Source: Allium sativum (lineage: Eukaryota; Streptophyta; Magnoliopsida; Asparagales; Amaryllidaceae). From it: DNA of 64,000 nt. Every line of letters starts with the position of its first letter. Position 1 is the first letter of the stretch. Where the stretch lies: contig CM060921.1 in NCBI GenBank assembly GCA_030737875.1, positions 404,590,192 through 404,654,191 on the forward strand. The letters are read 5' to 3'. This document shows positions 37,813-50,168 of this stretch, piece after piece. Below the pieces are notes generated by a model. The model ran no database searches. It saw nothing but the letters and a program-made list of their open reading frames with translations, and was not told the origin of the DNA. Both the position numbers and the translations under genes were made by a program.

Positions 37813-37989
37813 GCTGAAATGGAAAAGAAGAGATTCAAACGAGGAAACAAAGGATAGTGCTAATGGCTTTTGGGGAATAGCCTTTAAATAAAACAAGACT
37901 TTTCTTGAAAAAAAAATGCTTCTTTGTAAACGGTTTTGAAAATAATTTCAGAAGGTTTTAAAAACTTTTTCTTAGTCTAGTAACCTTCT

Positions 37990-38001
37990 GCTCTGATGCC
38001 A
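37990..38001 (-). promoter_or_regulatory. Primer-binding site of element E
   Basis: Minus strand TGGCATCAGAGC, one base off the initiator methionine tRNA complement, two bases from the LTR terminus at 38004. Confidence 0.88.
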
Positions 38002-38420
38002 AATGTAATACCCCACCTCCGCTAGGGTCACTCACAAAGGGAATGCTCTAGTTTTGGAGGGGCGTTATCGAGGTATACAAACACATAAATATTACAAGAC
38101 AGAACATAGATAAAACAATGGAAGGATCAAAAGATAAATTTCATTACTTTCAAAAAGTGTCAAAAACTTTTACATCAAATAGACAAGGTCATTATTTTTC
38201 ATTACAACAAATTTTGTCTTGCATAAATAAAGAAGCATAATCTTAAAACAACAAAAGTAGCTTAATTTCCCAAAGGTAGCAGAAATGCAGCCATAGCATA
38301 GCTCAAGATCAAGCCGTACATGAGCTGAACCGAAAGCAAGCGAAATCCAAGCTAAGTACTAGAGTTTCCTCCCTGAGAACCTGGGGGTGGAACGAAAGGA
38401 AAAGAGGCGAAAGAAAACGG

Positions 38421-38437
38421 GTCAGTCATAAAGACTG
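38421..38437 (-). ncRNA. U5 hairpin with branch-point-like CTGAC, element E
   Basis: RNA strand CAGTC-TTTAT-GACTG then ACCCG; the CTGAC motif is followed after about 41 nt of pyrimidine-rich sequence by CCCCCAG and GTTCTCAGGGAGG. Confidence 0.6.
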
Positions 38438-39258
38438 GTAAGTCCTAGTGACTTTCAGCAAAAAAACAGTAAAGGTAACATGACATGTATAAACTGAAAG
38501 TAAACATAAGAATGCTGTCAAGATGGGAAAGATAGGCATGATAATATAATAAATCAAGTATAGCATTGCATGTTCAAGATCCGCTGCACCAATTGTACTA
38601 GTATCCAAAACCCATGTCTTATATTAAACATGAAATGATCCCTTGGCCCAATATCATGAAATGACCCATTACTAGGTCCAACGGAACGATCCACTAGTCG
38701 ATCGGCTCCCTACAAGTTCTAGCTCATTGTGTGTCTATATCATACGGCCCTATCACGAATGTAGTCACCTATGCTAGGTCCACCATAGGGTGTATCAAGC
38801 CCTAGGGTGTCAACCACCGACACGAATCTAGCATGCACGGATAAACCTACTGATGCCCAATGCCTGCTTTTTCAACTCCGGACCACGTGCATGACCATAG
38901 CCCGCCTGAACCTACACTGGCGCATCAACACAGCCGTCGTTCTGGTCGCTTACAATCCGCCTAGTAATCGTGCACCTCCCTGCCTAGTTCCAGGGTACCA
39001 TGATACATCTAGTGGGTTACTGCTAAAATGTACCGCGTAACTAGGGTTTTCGTCCAATAGGTTAAGTATTGTCATTTAAATTCATGACTTAACCCTTATC
39101 AGTCTAGCATATCAAGTTGGCTAAGTGTTGTCATTCAAGTTCGTGACTTAACCCACCTACGAATCATGTATCAAGTTAGTTAAGTGTTGTCTTTCATGTT
39201 CATGACTTAACCCTATCATGTGGCACTAATTCATTAATGCACCTTATCCTCTCACATC

Positions 39259-39328
39259 AGACCTGTTGTTGTGGTCACTGGATATGCCGGGTGGTTCCGG
39301 GCAGATTTACACCACAACTCAGTCTGAC
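39259..39328 (-). ncRNA. Three-tier hairpin, element E copy 1
   Basis: Outer stem TCAGAC (39259-39264) with GTCTGA (39323-39328), middle stem GTTGTGGT (39270-39277) with ACCACAAC (39311-39318), both perfect; apical GCCGGG opposite TTCCGGGC. Confidence 0.7.
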
Positions 39329-39364
39329 CTCGGGTTTCAAGCGCGATATGACCAACTACCCATA

Positions 39365-39438
39365 TTGGATCCTATTGTTTGTAGTCACTGGATTTGCCGG
39401 GCGGTTCTGGGCAGGATTACACTGCAAACTCAACCCAA
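39365..39438 (-). ncRNA. Three-tier hairpin, element E copy 2
   Basis: Middle stem TTTGTAGT (39378-39385) with ACTGCAAA (39421-39428), seven of eight paired; outer stem TTGG with CCAA; core CTGGATTTGCCGGGCGG. Confidence 0.6.
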
Positions 39439-39881
39439 CCTTGAGTTGGCCATTTTCAAGTTCATTCTAGTGTCATGTCCATGTTCAAGTTTCATGTCAA
39501 GTTCGTGTCAAGTTTCATGGCGAGTTTCATGTCAAGTTTCCTATAATACCATTTTTTTTCCAATGTTACCCCTCTAAATATTAGGCTAACAATCTTAGCC
39601 TAATTTTTCATCCGAATGGTTTTTGACATATTATATTAGGCTAAAAACTTAGCCTAATTTAACATACACAAAATTGGCATAAATAAATTCATTAACATAA
39701 ACATGACATAGGTGTAAACTTGGCATTTTCGGCATAGTCAATATGAACACAATAGGTGTGTACTTGCAAAATAATCAACATGAATATCATAGGTTTGAAC
39801 TTGCAACGTAGACTAAATCAACATATATATATATATATATATATATGTGAATTTGCAACCACTACAAGAAAATTGCCTTTT

Positions 39882-40262
39882 TATAGCGTTTAAAAAACGC
39901 TATAAAAAGATACGATGGCGTTTTTATAAATGCTGTATATCAACATATTGTAATATATCAGTGGTCTATAATAGCAACCTAATAATCGCTATAAAAAACA
40001 TGCTATAAATGATGTTACTCATAGCGTTTCGGATTTGCTATTAAATGGACGATTTAGAACATACAAATTCTTATCTATAGCGTTTATTGCTTGCGATAAA
40101 AAAAATTAATTTCTATTTATAGTTGCTGTAAACGCTATAGATAAATATTGCTTGATTATTATAACAACTACAGATGCTGTAGAAATTTCATAGCCTAATT
40201 ATTATAGAAACTATAAACGCTATAAAAAGCTTAATTTTGTATTTTATAGCATTATTTACTTG
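39882..40262. repeat. CACTA subterminal repeats with AACGCTATA motif
   Basis: AACGCTATA, TATAGCGTTT and close variants occur in both orientations about ten times within 380 bp of the left terminus, including the near-perfect palindrome TATAGCGTTTAAAAAACGCT. Subterminal arrays of this kind bind the element's DNA-binding protein in the En/Spm system. The right end lacks an equally dense array. Confidence 0.75.
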
Positions 40263-40769
40263 CCATGAAAGTTGTTTACTCATTGCAGAATATTTTTATT
40301 GCACTAGCATAATGTTAGTATGTATAGCCATCATTAATAGTATGAACAAGTAAATATTATCATCAAAAAGTATGTCATACAAAGTTCAGTAACAACTCTT
40401 ATAATCTTTGCTAACTAAAACAATACATACTAAAAAAACAATCCATACAACCTTAGCTAACTAAAACGATACATAGTAAAAGTAAAGATGTATGAACAGA
40501 GACGCAAAATACATTTTCATGCCTTTCACATAGCATAAACCTAGAGCATCATACAACGCCTACCAAAAAAACATATGTCGATTAGTCATGAAATCCGAGC
40601 ATGCAAAGTTTAATGTTTAGTATAACAAAGTACACTTGGCCATCTAAAACTAGTACAAACTAAAAAAATTATTTGACATGTACTAATGGGATGCCTTGGA
40701 TTTAACAAAACTTGGAAGATGCATTTTCATGTGCCAATCACAGAAGCCAATGCAACGATCAACTACATG

Positions 40770-41740
40770 GATTCAAAAAGCCTGATTAGTGTATAAGGCA
40801 AGGAGTCCTTCTCTCCCTTATTTTTTTTTACTACAGTGGGATTTCCAACCACTATCATAGCTACTGAATTATTAAAAGGCAATAATATTCCTTTTCATTA
40901 TACAGAGTTCATGATCACTCATCTTCTCTATTCATATGACCTGCTAATATTTGCAAAATTAAATGTCAGATATGCACAAATAATTGAAGTAGTTTTTGGC
41001 AATTAGAAAAATATGTAAGGTTAACAGTGAGGTTAAATAAATCTAAGGTTTTGTTTAGCACAATCTCAATAAGCAAGCATCAAGTTACTGGTGTATTGAA
41101 GATTCAATTTGAAGAATTGATTGTCACTCATGTTGGTATCCAACAGACTTAAACTAAACTTAAAACTTCTAATTGGTGCTTCGATAAACTAAATTAGGTC
41201 AACGCTTGAACCATGGACGAACATACTATTATCAGTAGTAGGAAGACTTGAATTAATTCATATTGTTATACCGGTTACAAATATGCCATTTAAAATGACT
41301 AAAAAGACGTAACAACCACACGTTAAATTTTTACGGTAGAGTAAACAACATAAATAAGCATCGTCTTAAGTGATAAAGCCAAACAAAGGTGGTTTAGGTC
41401 TAAGAATATCTGATTTTTATTAAAGTTACTGATCTGAAGTCAAATTGGAGATTCCTTCAACAAAAAATCATTATGAATTGTCTGAATGCACAATAAATTC
41501 TACAGTAAGAATAAACTTTAGACTATAAAAATGCAGATTAATGCTTCTCATTTGCGAAGCCAAGCTTGACAATAGGGAAATATTTAAAGCTAGACTAGAA
41601 AGAGGAATTCACAATGGAATAAACATTAAAGTATGCATGGATCCATCAGCCATGGCTTACTGGCTCAATTTTAGTGCATAGAATGGGTTAGGATCGTATG
41701 CAGCTGTACAATGTGTTTGGGCTTATTTAGAATTATGACA
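40770..41740 (+). pseudogene. L1-type LINE reverse transcriptase fragment inside CACTA
   Basis: Decayed coding sequence in shifting frames. From left to right it reads a VYKARSPSLPYF string resembling the GxRQGDPLSPYLF block of plant LINEs, SYDLLIFAKLNVRYAQII (the catalytic YADD region with Tyr-Asp kept), LNKSKVLFS, EPWTNILLSVVGRLELIH, KPNKGGLGLRISDFY, and near 41600-41700 a stretch like the segment before the zinc-binding domain. Order and spacing match plant L1 ORF2. Several stops and frameshifts mean it is dead. No poly-A tail or target duplication was found, so whether it was inserted or captured is open. Confidence 0.7.
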
Positions 41741-44700
41741 GCTGCCTTAACAATAGTATAAACAAAATCTATTAAAATCAATGAGAACTAAGAAGTGAAT
41801 ATTGGATGGTGTAGATAAGAGCATGAAGGATAATCGAACTTCAAATGTGCATGGGAAAGAATTAAACTAGGAGAAACACACTTATATTGGTTGAGACGAA
41901 TCTGGAACAAAGGTTCATGCAAAATGTCAACGTGTTACTGTTTTGCAATATTCAGTCAGCTTCAAATCAAAAGCACTGAAGTCAATGTAATAATAACCTA
42001 AATATTATGCTTGTGCTGTGTGAAAAAGAAGCAGAGGACATTTTTCAACTGCTATTCATTGCAGTTTTGGAACAAGATGAAAAGGGTACTATAATTGCCC
42101 AGTGTTCTATTAATTAACTTGAATCAAATCACAGAGTATATAGTGGTGAATCCCGGAAATGGTAAAATAGCCATGGAAGACATTGTAGTAAAATGCTCCC
42201 ATTAAATTATGGAAATTGATCAATTTGTATGTACTTTTGTTTTTAATATTTTCCCCAAGGAATACACTGTCGATTAAAGCTTGAATTTAAAGTAAGTACT
42301 TCCTTTTTGTTTCTTATACTCAACTTTATTTGGGCAACCACTATGGTAATTAATCAGAATATTATCTTGGTTACATAAAAATCGGGTGTTGTACTATGTA
42401 ACCATATTCTTGCAAAATTAGTTCAAAAATTTAGAATGTTAATTATTCATTTTCATGCACATGTGCATTGTGGTTATTTTCTGTTATTTGTAGATGCCCT
42501 ACATTCCAACACGTAAGAACATATAATAACCAAGTTCAAAATAGGTAATAGAATTAGTCATAAAAATTTAATTAGTGATAGACACTTTCAAAGTTGTTTC
42601 TGTAATTATATTAAACCAAATCGTCCAAATGTTGTTTTATTCTTATTCTATGGAAATGAGTTTAAAATTATTTTAAAACAGTTGTAACTGTGATTTTTTG
42701 CTTTTTAGTAAAGCATATTGTGACCTTTGTGGAAGCAAGGTTTTTCTTGTTATAAAATATTTTGTTATGTTTTCCAAATAATATTTTTTTTTCCAGTGTT
42801 TTTGGTATATTGATGTTATTTTCATGAAAATTCTCTATGTTCATTTTCAACAAAAATACCGAATCAACACTATAAATAGTTTGTAGTATACAATGTAAAT
42901 ATTTATTTACTAAATACATGTAGTTTACACAAAATATATTTATTCCAGGAAATCAATAATTAGAAGTGCAAAGATTTGCAATTTTAAGTATTGCAAATAT
43001 CTGCAATATAGACTAGATAGTTTCATTGGAAATAATGACGGAGCTTTTTGTACATCATGATTTTAGGAAAGGCTTTTCTGGTATTTTAAACAGAGGGAAC
43101 AAACTGTAATTTCAGCTTTTTTTATTATGTGCATGATTTATAATAACAATCTCATAACTAAATTATTTTATTGTCATTCTCCAACAATGATGTGTGATAT
43201 TATCATGCACAATTATTACGGCATGTATGCTATAAAACAGTCATATTTTTCCATCTTTGATAATTAATTAATTGTAATAAAAGTACGATATTAATGGGAA
43301 TTAATTCATTTAACTATCATTTAAAAGAACAAATAAAATATCAATTTACGAACAATTTCTTAGTTTAATTAAGATCCAAATATGACATTAAATTCATGTT
43401 TTGCTAGATGAATTATGAATAATTAAAAGTTGTTTTACAAGATAATTATTAATTTTATTACTATTGAGCCAGATAATGTATAATGTAGAGAAATATTCCT
43501 ATTCCAAAAAAAACAGTCTTTTTGTTAGAAATATATTATGCCTTTGATATGTTATAACGTAGAGAAATATTCCTGTTCCAAAACTGACATTCACCATGAA
43601 GGGTAAGGAGAAAATCCACTATCAAAATCACTTAAGGTGAAAGACAAAATAATGTGACAGCCACTTTCATCATACACGTACCATAACAACAGCAGATCGT
43701 GCATACTGCCAAACCAATTGCCTCAGAAAAACCATCTTGCTTCAAAACAAATTACCTTAGGAAAACAACGCTCAAATCCTACAGCTAGGCCACTGACAAA
43801 AGAGCGTTCAACATGTTGGATTGCCAAATAAGATGGTGACTGGTTATGTAATTTTTGTCTTGAATCATTTGGTCATTTTTATTCTCACTTCATAGAGGCT
43901 GAGCGTACAAATATGTACACATTATAAATGAAAATTTCAAATAAATTATTTTTTAGGCTCAAAATGTCCTAGCTATTCTAATAAATATTTTGATGTAGTG
44001 CTTCCTTATCGTTGTACATGCAAATAGCAATGTGATTGCAATTATTTTGCAACACTCGTGTGCAAAGCATAGGTTCACACTAGTAGATACTGAAAGTGCT
44101 ATCAAGTATGAAAGCTAGAAAAATGTACCCTTATTCTTTTCTCTAACTCCAAGCGCCATGTAAGCTCTTCCACTGTCTTTTCGAGCTTATCCTTTGCACC
44201 CTTGAAGGCACCGGTTTCCCTTGTTTCCTGTGCATAGCAAAAATGTACACAAATCATTATTATCTTAGACCGACAATGATATAATGCAAGGCCAATTAAT
44301 CAAGACAATACTTGCATTCATGTTTCATACTTCTGCAATAACCATCTACATGCCTCGTGTAAAAGATTTTTTTTTGACATCAAACAATACTAACTCGGGT
44401 TGGAACAACAAAACATGTCGGCACGTGAGCGGAAAGGATACCACAGTAAAGAATATTTCGCCATATTTACATATGCCTACTTAGTGTGTGCGAGATTTGC
44501 CTAGAATCAGGTTTAAGCTAATGAAAGGATCCAATAGCAAATCAACTTTCAAAACAAAACGTACAAAAATTAATCATATAAAATGTTGTTGTGATCTTTC
44601 CAAAAAGTTGACAGTTTACTTTTCTACTTCTATTCAAAACTGAAATCATAGAGAATAATGAAAAGAATAAAAAATAAGAGCATATATTATGAATAAAACA

Positions 44701-46981
44701 AACATTAACCCATTTTTTTCATTTAATATTAACATCGTTTTTATTGGAATTTAACATGAGTACATGGAGAAACCAGTCGTCATTTCTTTTCTGCAATCTT
44801 CATTTATGCATGCAAATCAAAACAAAAGATTAATCAAAATATATACTCTCTCCTGTTAATATACCCATCCTCTTCATACATTGTTGTCTACTTCAGAACT
44901 TAATTACCCCTTCAATCAACCATACTATCGCATTCAAAACACCCTCAACTCATTACTCAACAACTGAACCAGCAAACACCGACTGCTTCACAAATCTGCA
45001 CCCCTATCATACTATGAAAACTTCCCTCACTACTCCCTTTCAAACTGCAAATAAAATAGCTCGACTCAATACCTTCCTCGACGTACACAAACATACCTCA
45101 TTTGACTCAATGCAGCTACACTGAGACTAGCTGAGCGTATTTTAATGAACCGTCGTTAGTGACGACTAGTGTGACCAAGTCCTTCATGAATAACATGTAT
45201 AGGTAGAGATTAAAGCATGTAAGAGATATCAGATTGTAATAAAAAAGTTACCAGATTTTCGTGGTTCTTGTTCTTGCATTTTTCTCCTATATTACTTATG
45301 TAATATTCTATGTTTCACCTTTTTGTCTTCCTTCTGCTATTATGTTCCCTTATTCTGTTAACTCCACATGCATCCGAACCTTTCTTTTCAACCTGGACAT
45401 CTCCATTCTCCCATCCACCATGAGGAACACTCAGCCCAGGCATTGAAAAATAAAGAACCTACCAGTCCCTGAGGGGAAAAAACTTAACGATGGGGTGGAA
45501 AATTTTCCAATAGTAGAGCAAAATAAACTTTGGTTTATTGCAATTATAACATGCACTATGGACTGCCTATATGATCACAAGTCCAGTAGAGTAAAATATT
45601 AAACAAATAATACTAACCATATTTACACAATAGATTCAAGTATTATACAATCGAAAATCCAACGCCAACGCTAAAAAAAATTTAGTTTTTGCTTTTGATT
45701 AGATCTCAATGTTGATGTAAACTTGTGTCTATAAACCACATTTCTTTAGTTCCAACATATGATGTCCACGTTGCATTAGAGAATACATTGAAACTGTTCA
45801 TATGTCACAACAATAAAATGTAAATTACAACGCAAAGGAAGCAAAATTTTGATACACATCCACTGGATTCTATGGCTATACGGATAAAAATGCTTAGTAT
45901 TAAACACATGTCAGGTTTAAATAATTAACACCGTGAATTTAGCAAAATCGACACATTTATTCCATTCCCATTATGTATGTTTCTAACATTAAATGTCACT
46001 TGAACATTCATCCATTACGTCAAATTACCAGAAATCAACTATCAATAAAATTAAGTATCTGCATTTAAATAACTTTCATAAATTGCTAATACATCCCTAC
46101 AAGGACACAAACTACCTATATAATTTATTTAGGTCATCAATTTATTCTCTAGTTAAACTACCAAATTGTTAGAGAATATCCATCAGAAAATGGTTTCTTA
46201 TTTCACACCAAAATTATAACCAAAAGTAAATGGGTTAAGATAAAAGATAATTTCAAAAAAACTTTAGGAGATGATGTGATTTCATTCTCCCGACTCTTCA
46301 GTAGAATTTTGTTAATACAATGCCGCCTGCATAATTCATGAAATGGAATACTGGCACACTTCCCTACAAATTGAAAATTTAGACTGAACATCTCAATGTT
46401 TATTTTATTCGTTTTGCCTTCGAGACTAAACTTTGTAGTAAAAAATGATAATTTGGTATAGTATTCAATAGAAGGTGATGTAATATTTGACATATGATAG
46501 TCAGTCTGGTAAAACAGACGCTGAAGGAATAAGTCTCATATACCAATTACTAGCATATGAGCTATGTCAAAACATCTTAGAATATGTTGTACATGCCTCA
46601 AGTGTGGTTGAGATCCCTGTTGTCCCATACTATTAGAGGATATTATATCAAAGATTATCATTTAGTCTGATATATCCTTAAAACTGTATAAATTAGTATT
46701 TGCGACTGACTTCATGTATAGCTAAACAACAAAAACAAAAAGCTTGTTCAAATGAACTTACAAAGTATCAGCAAAATATTAGTTCTCAAAATCAAAACAA
46801 GTTATTTGCTTCTTACTTTTTGCATTACTAGTATATTGATTTGATTATTCTCTTCTCCTTTGACTCGGTTGCAAACCAGAACTACTCCCCAAGTTTACAT
46901 AATAAGCATTTTACGTACACGCTATTTTGCGAATCCTCTTTCTTTACAATACCTAAATGATAGCATGATCTAGATAACAAC
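41741..46981. other. CACTA interior, mostly unassigned
   Basis: AT-rich sequence between the LINE fragment and the first hAT element. Apart from the myosin exon at 44129-44227 no gene, RNA or clear repeat is seen. A C-rich pocket at about 44850-45130 and frames at 45261-45446 and 46203-46493 have no recognisable similarity. Confidence 0.5.
44129..44227 (-). pseudogene. Captured exon of a plant myosin XI heavy chain
   Basis: 99 bp, 33 codons, no stop, reading on the minus strand as a charged coiled coil that includes [19 protein letters not shown]. This is the segment just after the IQ motifs of plant class XI myosins, where [23 protein letters not shown] is strongly conserved (family knowledge). 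Both borders are canonical splice sites: an AG acceptor with a pyrimidine-rich approach (rc of 44228-44245) and a GT donor (rc of 44127-44128). Intron sequence is therefore retained and the copy came by DNA capture, not through mRNA. No neighbouring myosin exons were found on either side. It is isolated inside the CACTA element, so it is a gene fragment and not a working gene. Confidence 0.82.
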
Positions 46982-47720
46982 CAGTGTAGTCAAGGCGCTC
47001 GCCTAGGCGCCAAAAAGCCATAGGCGCCACCCTAGGGCTTTTCTGCCCATCAAGGCGCCTTCCGTGCTCGAGGCGCTCAAAAAGCGCTCGAGGCGCTCAA
47101 AAAGCGCTCGAGGCGCCGAGGCGATGAAAAAGCGCTGATCTGAAAAAGCGCGCTTCAGCTAGGGTTTTTTTTCTTTTTTCTTTTTGAGGCCCAAAACAGC
47201 CCACTTCGAACATACTACGTTAGCCGGCTAGGGTTTTTACTCATTTTCATACGTCGAACAAAAAAAAAGAGAAAGAAAAGAGCGGCCATCGAAGACGCAT
47301 CGAACAAGCAAATCATCTGCAAAAATTGCTCTCATCCAATTGAATCTTGTCTGATCGGAAGCTGGTTTCTTCTATAAGATTTTTTTTTTCTCTCGTTTCC
47401 TTCTTTGAATAGCATTTTATTTTATTTTTGTTAAACAAGAGTAAGTGCCTTGTTTTTCTTTTTGAAAAAATGCCTTTTTTTAAAGCAAATGCTGTGCAGT
47501 ATTTTTCTGAAGTTTTGAAACAAACATAGTTTTTTGTTAAATGCAGTTTTTTAAGGCAGATTTTGTTCAGTGCAGTTTTTAAGTTTCATTTTTTAAGTGC
47601 AGTTATTAAAGTGCAGAAGTCATGCTCAAGGCGCCCAAAAAAGCCCTAGGCGCCAAAAAGCGCTAGGCGCCAGCCTGGGGCTTTTTGGAGCTTTTTCGCC
47701 TTGACTACACTGATAACAAC
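46974..47720. mobile_element. hAT-type non-autonomous element 1 with 8-bp duplication
   Basis: The element is 46982-47712 (731 bp) between perfect 8-bp duplications ATAACAAC (46974-46981 and 47713-47720). Terminal inverted repeats start CAGTGTAGTCAAGGCG. Subterminal zones are packed with AGGCGC, GGCGCC and AAAAAGCGCT units, very GC-rich compared with the surroundings. The middle has a T-rich stretch and no transposase. CAGTG termini and 8-bp duplications are hAT features. Confidence 0.93.
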
Positions 47721-48286
47721 TGATGAAGCTCATAAAAATCCAATGGTATTCTCTTTACGACCATATCACATAGTAAATTGTCACACAAGCACACACAGTA
47801 TGTGAGGGTGAGATTGATCTGCAATAATGTATTAGACTAGCACATACTTGTACATTGTTGAATCAAACAAGGCTTTGATAGTTTTATCACCATTTAGTTG
47901 TTGACCAGTTCGCTCACACACAAGCGCATGCGTGCACACACGCATATATACCATGTGCATATACAAACAAAAGTAGTTAATTACAAATAGTGCAAAATAG
48001 CATAAGGTTTGCGCTATGAGCTATCTTGTATTATGCTCTATAGCATGTTCTACTTCATTCAAAATGTTAGATTTTTTTCCCATATACAGCTTAGTGCAAC
48101 AGTTTCAAAGAAACATTTGCAAATGCAACCAGTTTATTTTTTATTTTAATTTTTGAAAAAATGCTCTAATAATTAGAAATGCAACAGGAAAATAATAACG
48201 AATTTACTAAAGAACCAATACATGCATTGTAAATAAAACAATACTGCATCATTTAGTATTCAATACTGCATCATTTATTTTTTTGA

Positions 48287-49033
48287 GAAAATACCATAGT
48301 TATTAATGGCGCACGGCGCAAAAAGGCGCAACATCAGTTTGGAGCCTTGGCGCACGGCACGGCAAATGGCGCGCGCCTTTCTGATTTACTGCGCATGTCT
48401 ATTTTTTAATTTAACATATAACAACAAATTTAAAAGTTTAGTATATTTTGCTAAAACATTTGTAATCAAAGTTTTTACAATTTTGCAAAAAGAAACATCA
48501 TCATATTTGACATCATTAACATAGAATTTCAAGCATAATAGTTTTCAAAATCCAAAATAACAATATGTATTACTAATAAACTAGAAATTCGAATCCGATT
48601 CAACAATCATATTTTCCAAAAGTTCTGGTCTAAAACATTAGCTGATGCACTACTTTTGTAGCATGCAGCAATTTGTATGTAGACTTACTGTATGCAGCAG
48701 GGAGCATAGGAATGCATACCCACAGTATGCTAAATTTTTGTATGCAGCAATTACAAAGTAAACATATTACCCTGTACGCATGCAACAATTTGTAGAATTG
48801 TTTGTATATAACTACGTATGATATATATTTGATTTACCTGCTAATAGATATGTTTGTATACAAAAAAACAAGCAAAAAACAAAATAAAAATTAAAAGGCG
48901 AGCCATTTTGCGCCGTGCGTTTTTTTTTGCGCCGCTCGCCTTTTGCGCCATTTGCTGCGCCTTCTCATATGCGCCGCGCCGCAAGAAGAAATGGCGCAGA
49001 TGCCGCGCCGCGCCGTGCGCCTATGGAAAATAC
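48287..49033. mobile_element. hAT-type non-autonomous element 2 with 8-bp duplication
   Basis: The element is 48295-49025 (731 bp) between perfect 8-bp duplications GAAAATAC (48287-48294 and 49026-49033). Its termini are CATAG followed by GCGCACGGCGC, with GGCGCA and GCGCCG repeats at both ends (left about 48308-48390, right about 48895-49021). The AT-rich core has no transposase; the frames at 48306-48524 and 48854-49045 are terminal-repeat translations. Confidence 0.88.
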
Positions 49034-50168
49034 TCTAATAATTAGAAACGCAATAGGAAAATAATAATGAATCGACTCTTATTGATTGAAAATGAATCGA
49101 TAGTTCACGATTAAATACAGTTTCAGTTTTAAGTTCAAATTTTAAGAACTATGAATCGAATCTTATTTTGAAAACCTTCTTTTAAAATAATTAAACATTA
49201 TGAAGTTTATGATAGTGGGCTGTTAGTTAGTAGATTACAATTGGATTACCTAGACAATTGAAAATATTTACAAATACTACTCACAAAAGAATGGAAAAAA
49301 AGATAACTATAAAGTATTAACCAGCAAAAAATAGAGAGTCTAACTCGTGATTAGGAATTGGAACAAATAAGATGCATTAGAGTTGGTAATAACTATAAAT
49401 TGATAAAAGATAAGGATATACTATAAGTTGTCATAACAATCGGATCATTAATACTAATTCAGACAGCATATGTCTTTCTTGCATTAGGCAATTAAGAAAA
49501 GATGATTAATTTATTGCCTAAATCTAAATGGTTATAAAATAAAACAAACTGAAGTCTACAAACTAAAGTCACCAAGAACAACCTAAATTTAGGTCGCAAA
49601 TTTAATGATCGTTTAATGATTCAAAGAAGAAAAAAATCGAGTTTGTAAGTTTATACCTAAAATCAAGTTCAGCAGTCGAGGAATCTACTTCCCTGACAAT
49701 CACACGCAAGCATATTCGAACCAGGAATCGCACGCGAGCTTGTTCGAAACAGGAATCGCTCTTCGCCATGTCGAGGAATCCATTTCCGTGGCATTCGCAC
49801 GCGTTGACTCAGGAATCCCAGGGAGTGGCGATTGAAGAGAGAAGAGTTTTCGTGAGAGGAGAAGGGATTTGGGGCGAAGGGAATTGGGGTAAAGGGAATG
49901 ACGATTGAAGAGTTCGTGAGTGGAGAATGGGATTTGGAGTGACTGATTTGGCGGTGCAGAAGTGAAACGAAAAGGAAAATTTAGCGGCACAGGAATTAGA
50001 GGGAACCGTAAAATTTCGACCGCTAAAATTTTAGGCATTGGTTAAGCGTTGCATCGTTCAAAGCAATGTTTTACTAATTAAAGCTGTGTTTTAGATTAAG
50101 CACTAACTAGCGTACTTAAGCATAGCAAGTTAAATTTTTGTGCAATCCTTGCTTGCTGTTAATTGAAC
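49034..50168 (-). other. Right part of CACTA with leader-exon-like region
   Basis: 49034-49615 is AT-rich with nothing recognised. About 49656-50038 is less AT-rich and on the minus strand opens as a 112-codon frame (ends at 49700) before a donor-like AG-GTATAAAC at about 49656. It may be the leader exon of the parent CACTA transcript. It has no recognisable domain, and a real protein is not claimed. Confidence 0.4.

Noticed and set aside
44850..45130. C-rich pocket in the CACTA interior as a second captured gene piece
   Set aside because: No frame gives a recognisable protein and no splice-bounded exon could be defined.
47200..47600. Possible host exon in the T-rich core of hAT element 1
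   Set aside because: It lies inside perfect 8-bp duplications and has no open frame with recognisable similarity.
49700..50038. 112-codon minus frame near the CACTA right end as a transposase
   Set aside because: It has no TNP2 or other transposase motif. It is kept only as a possible leader exon.
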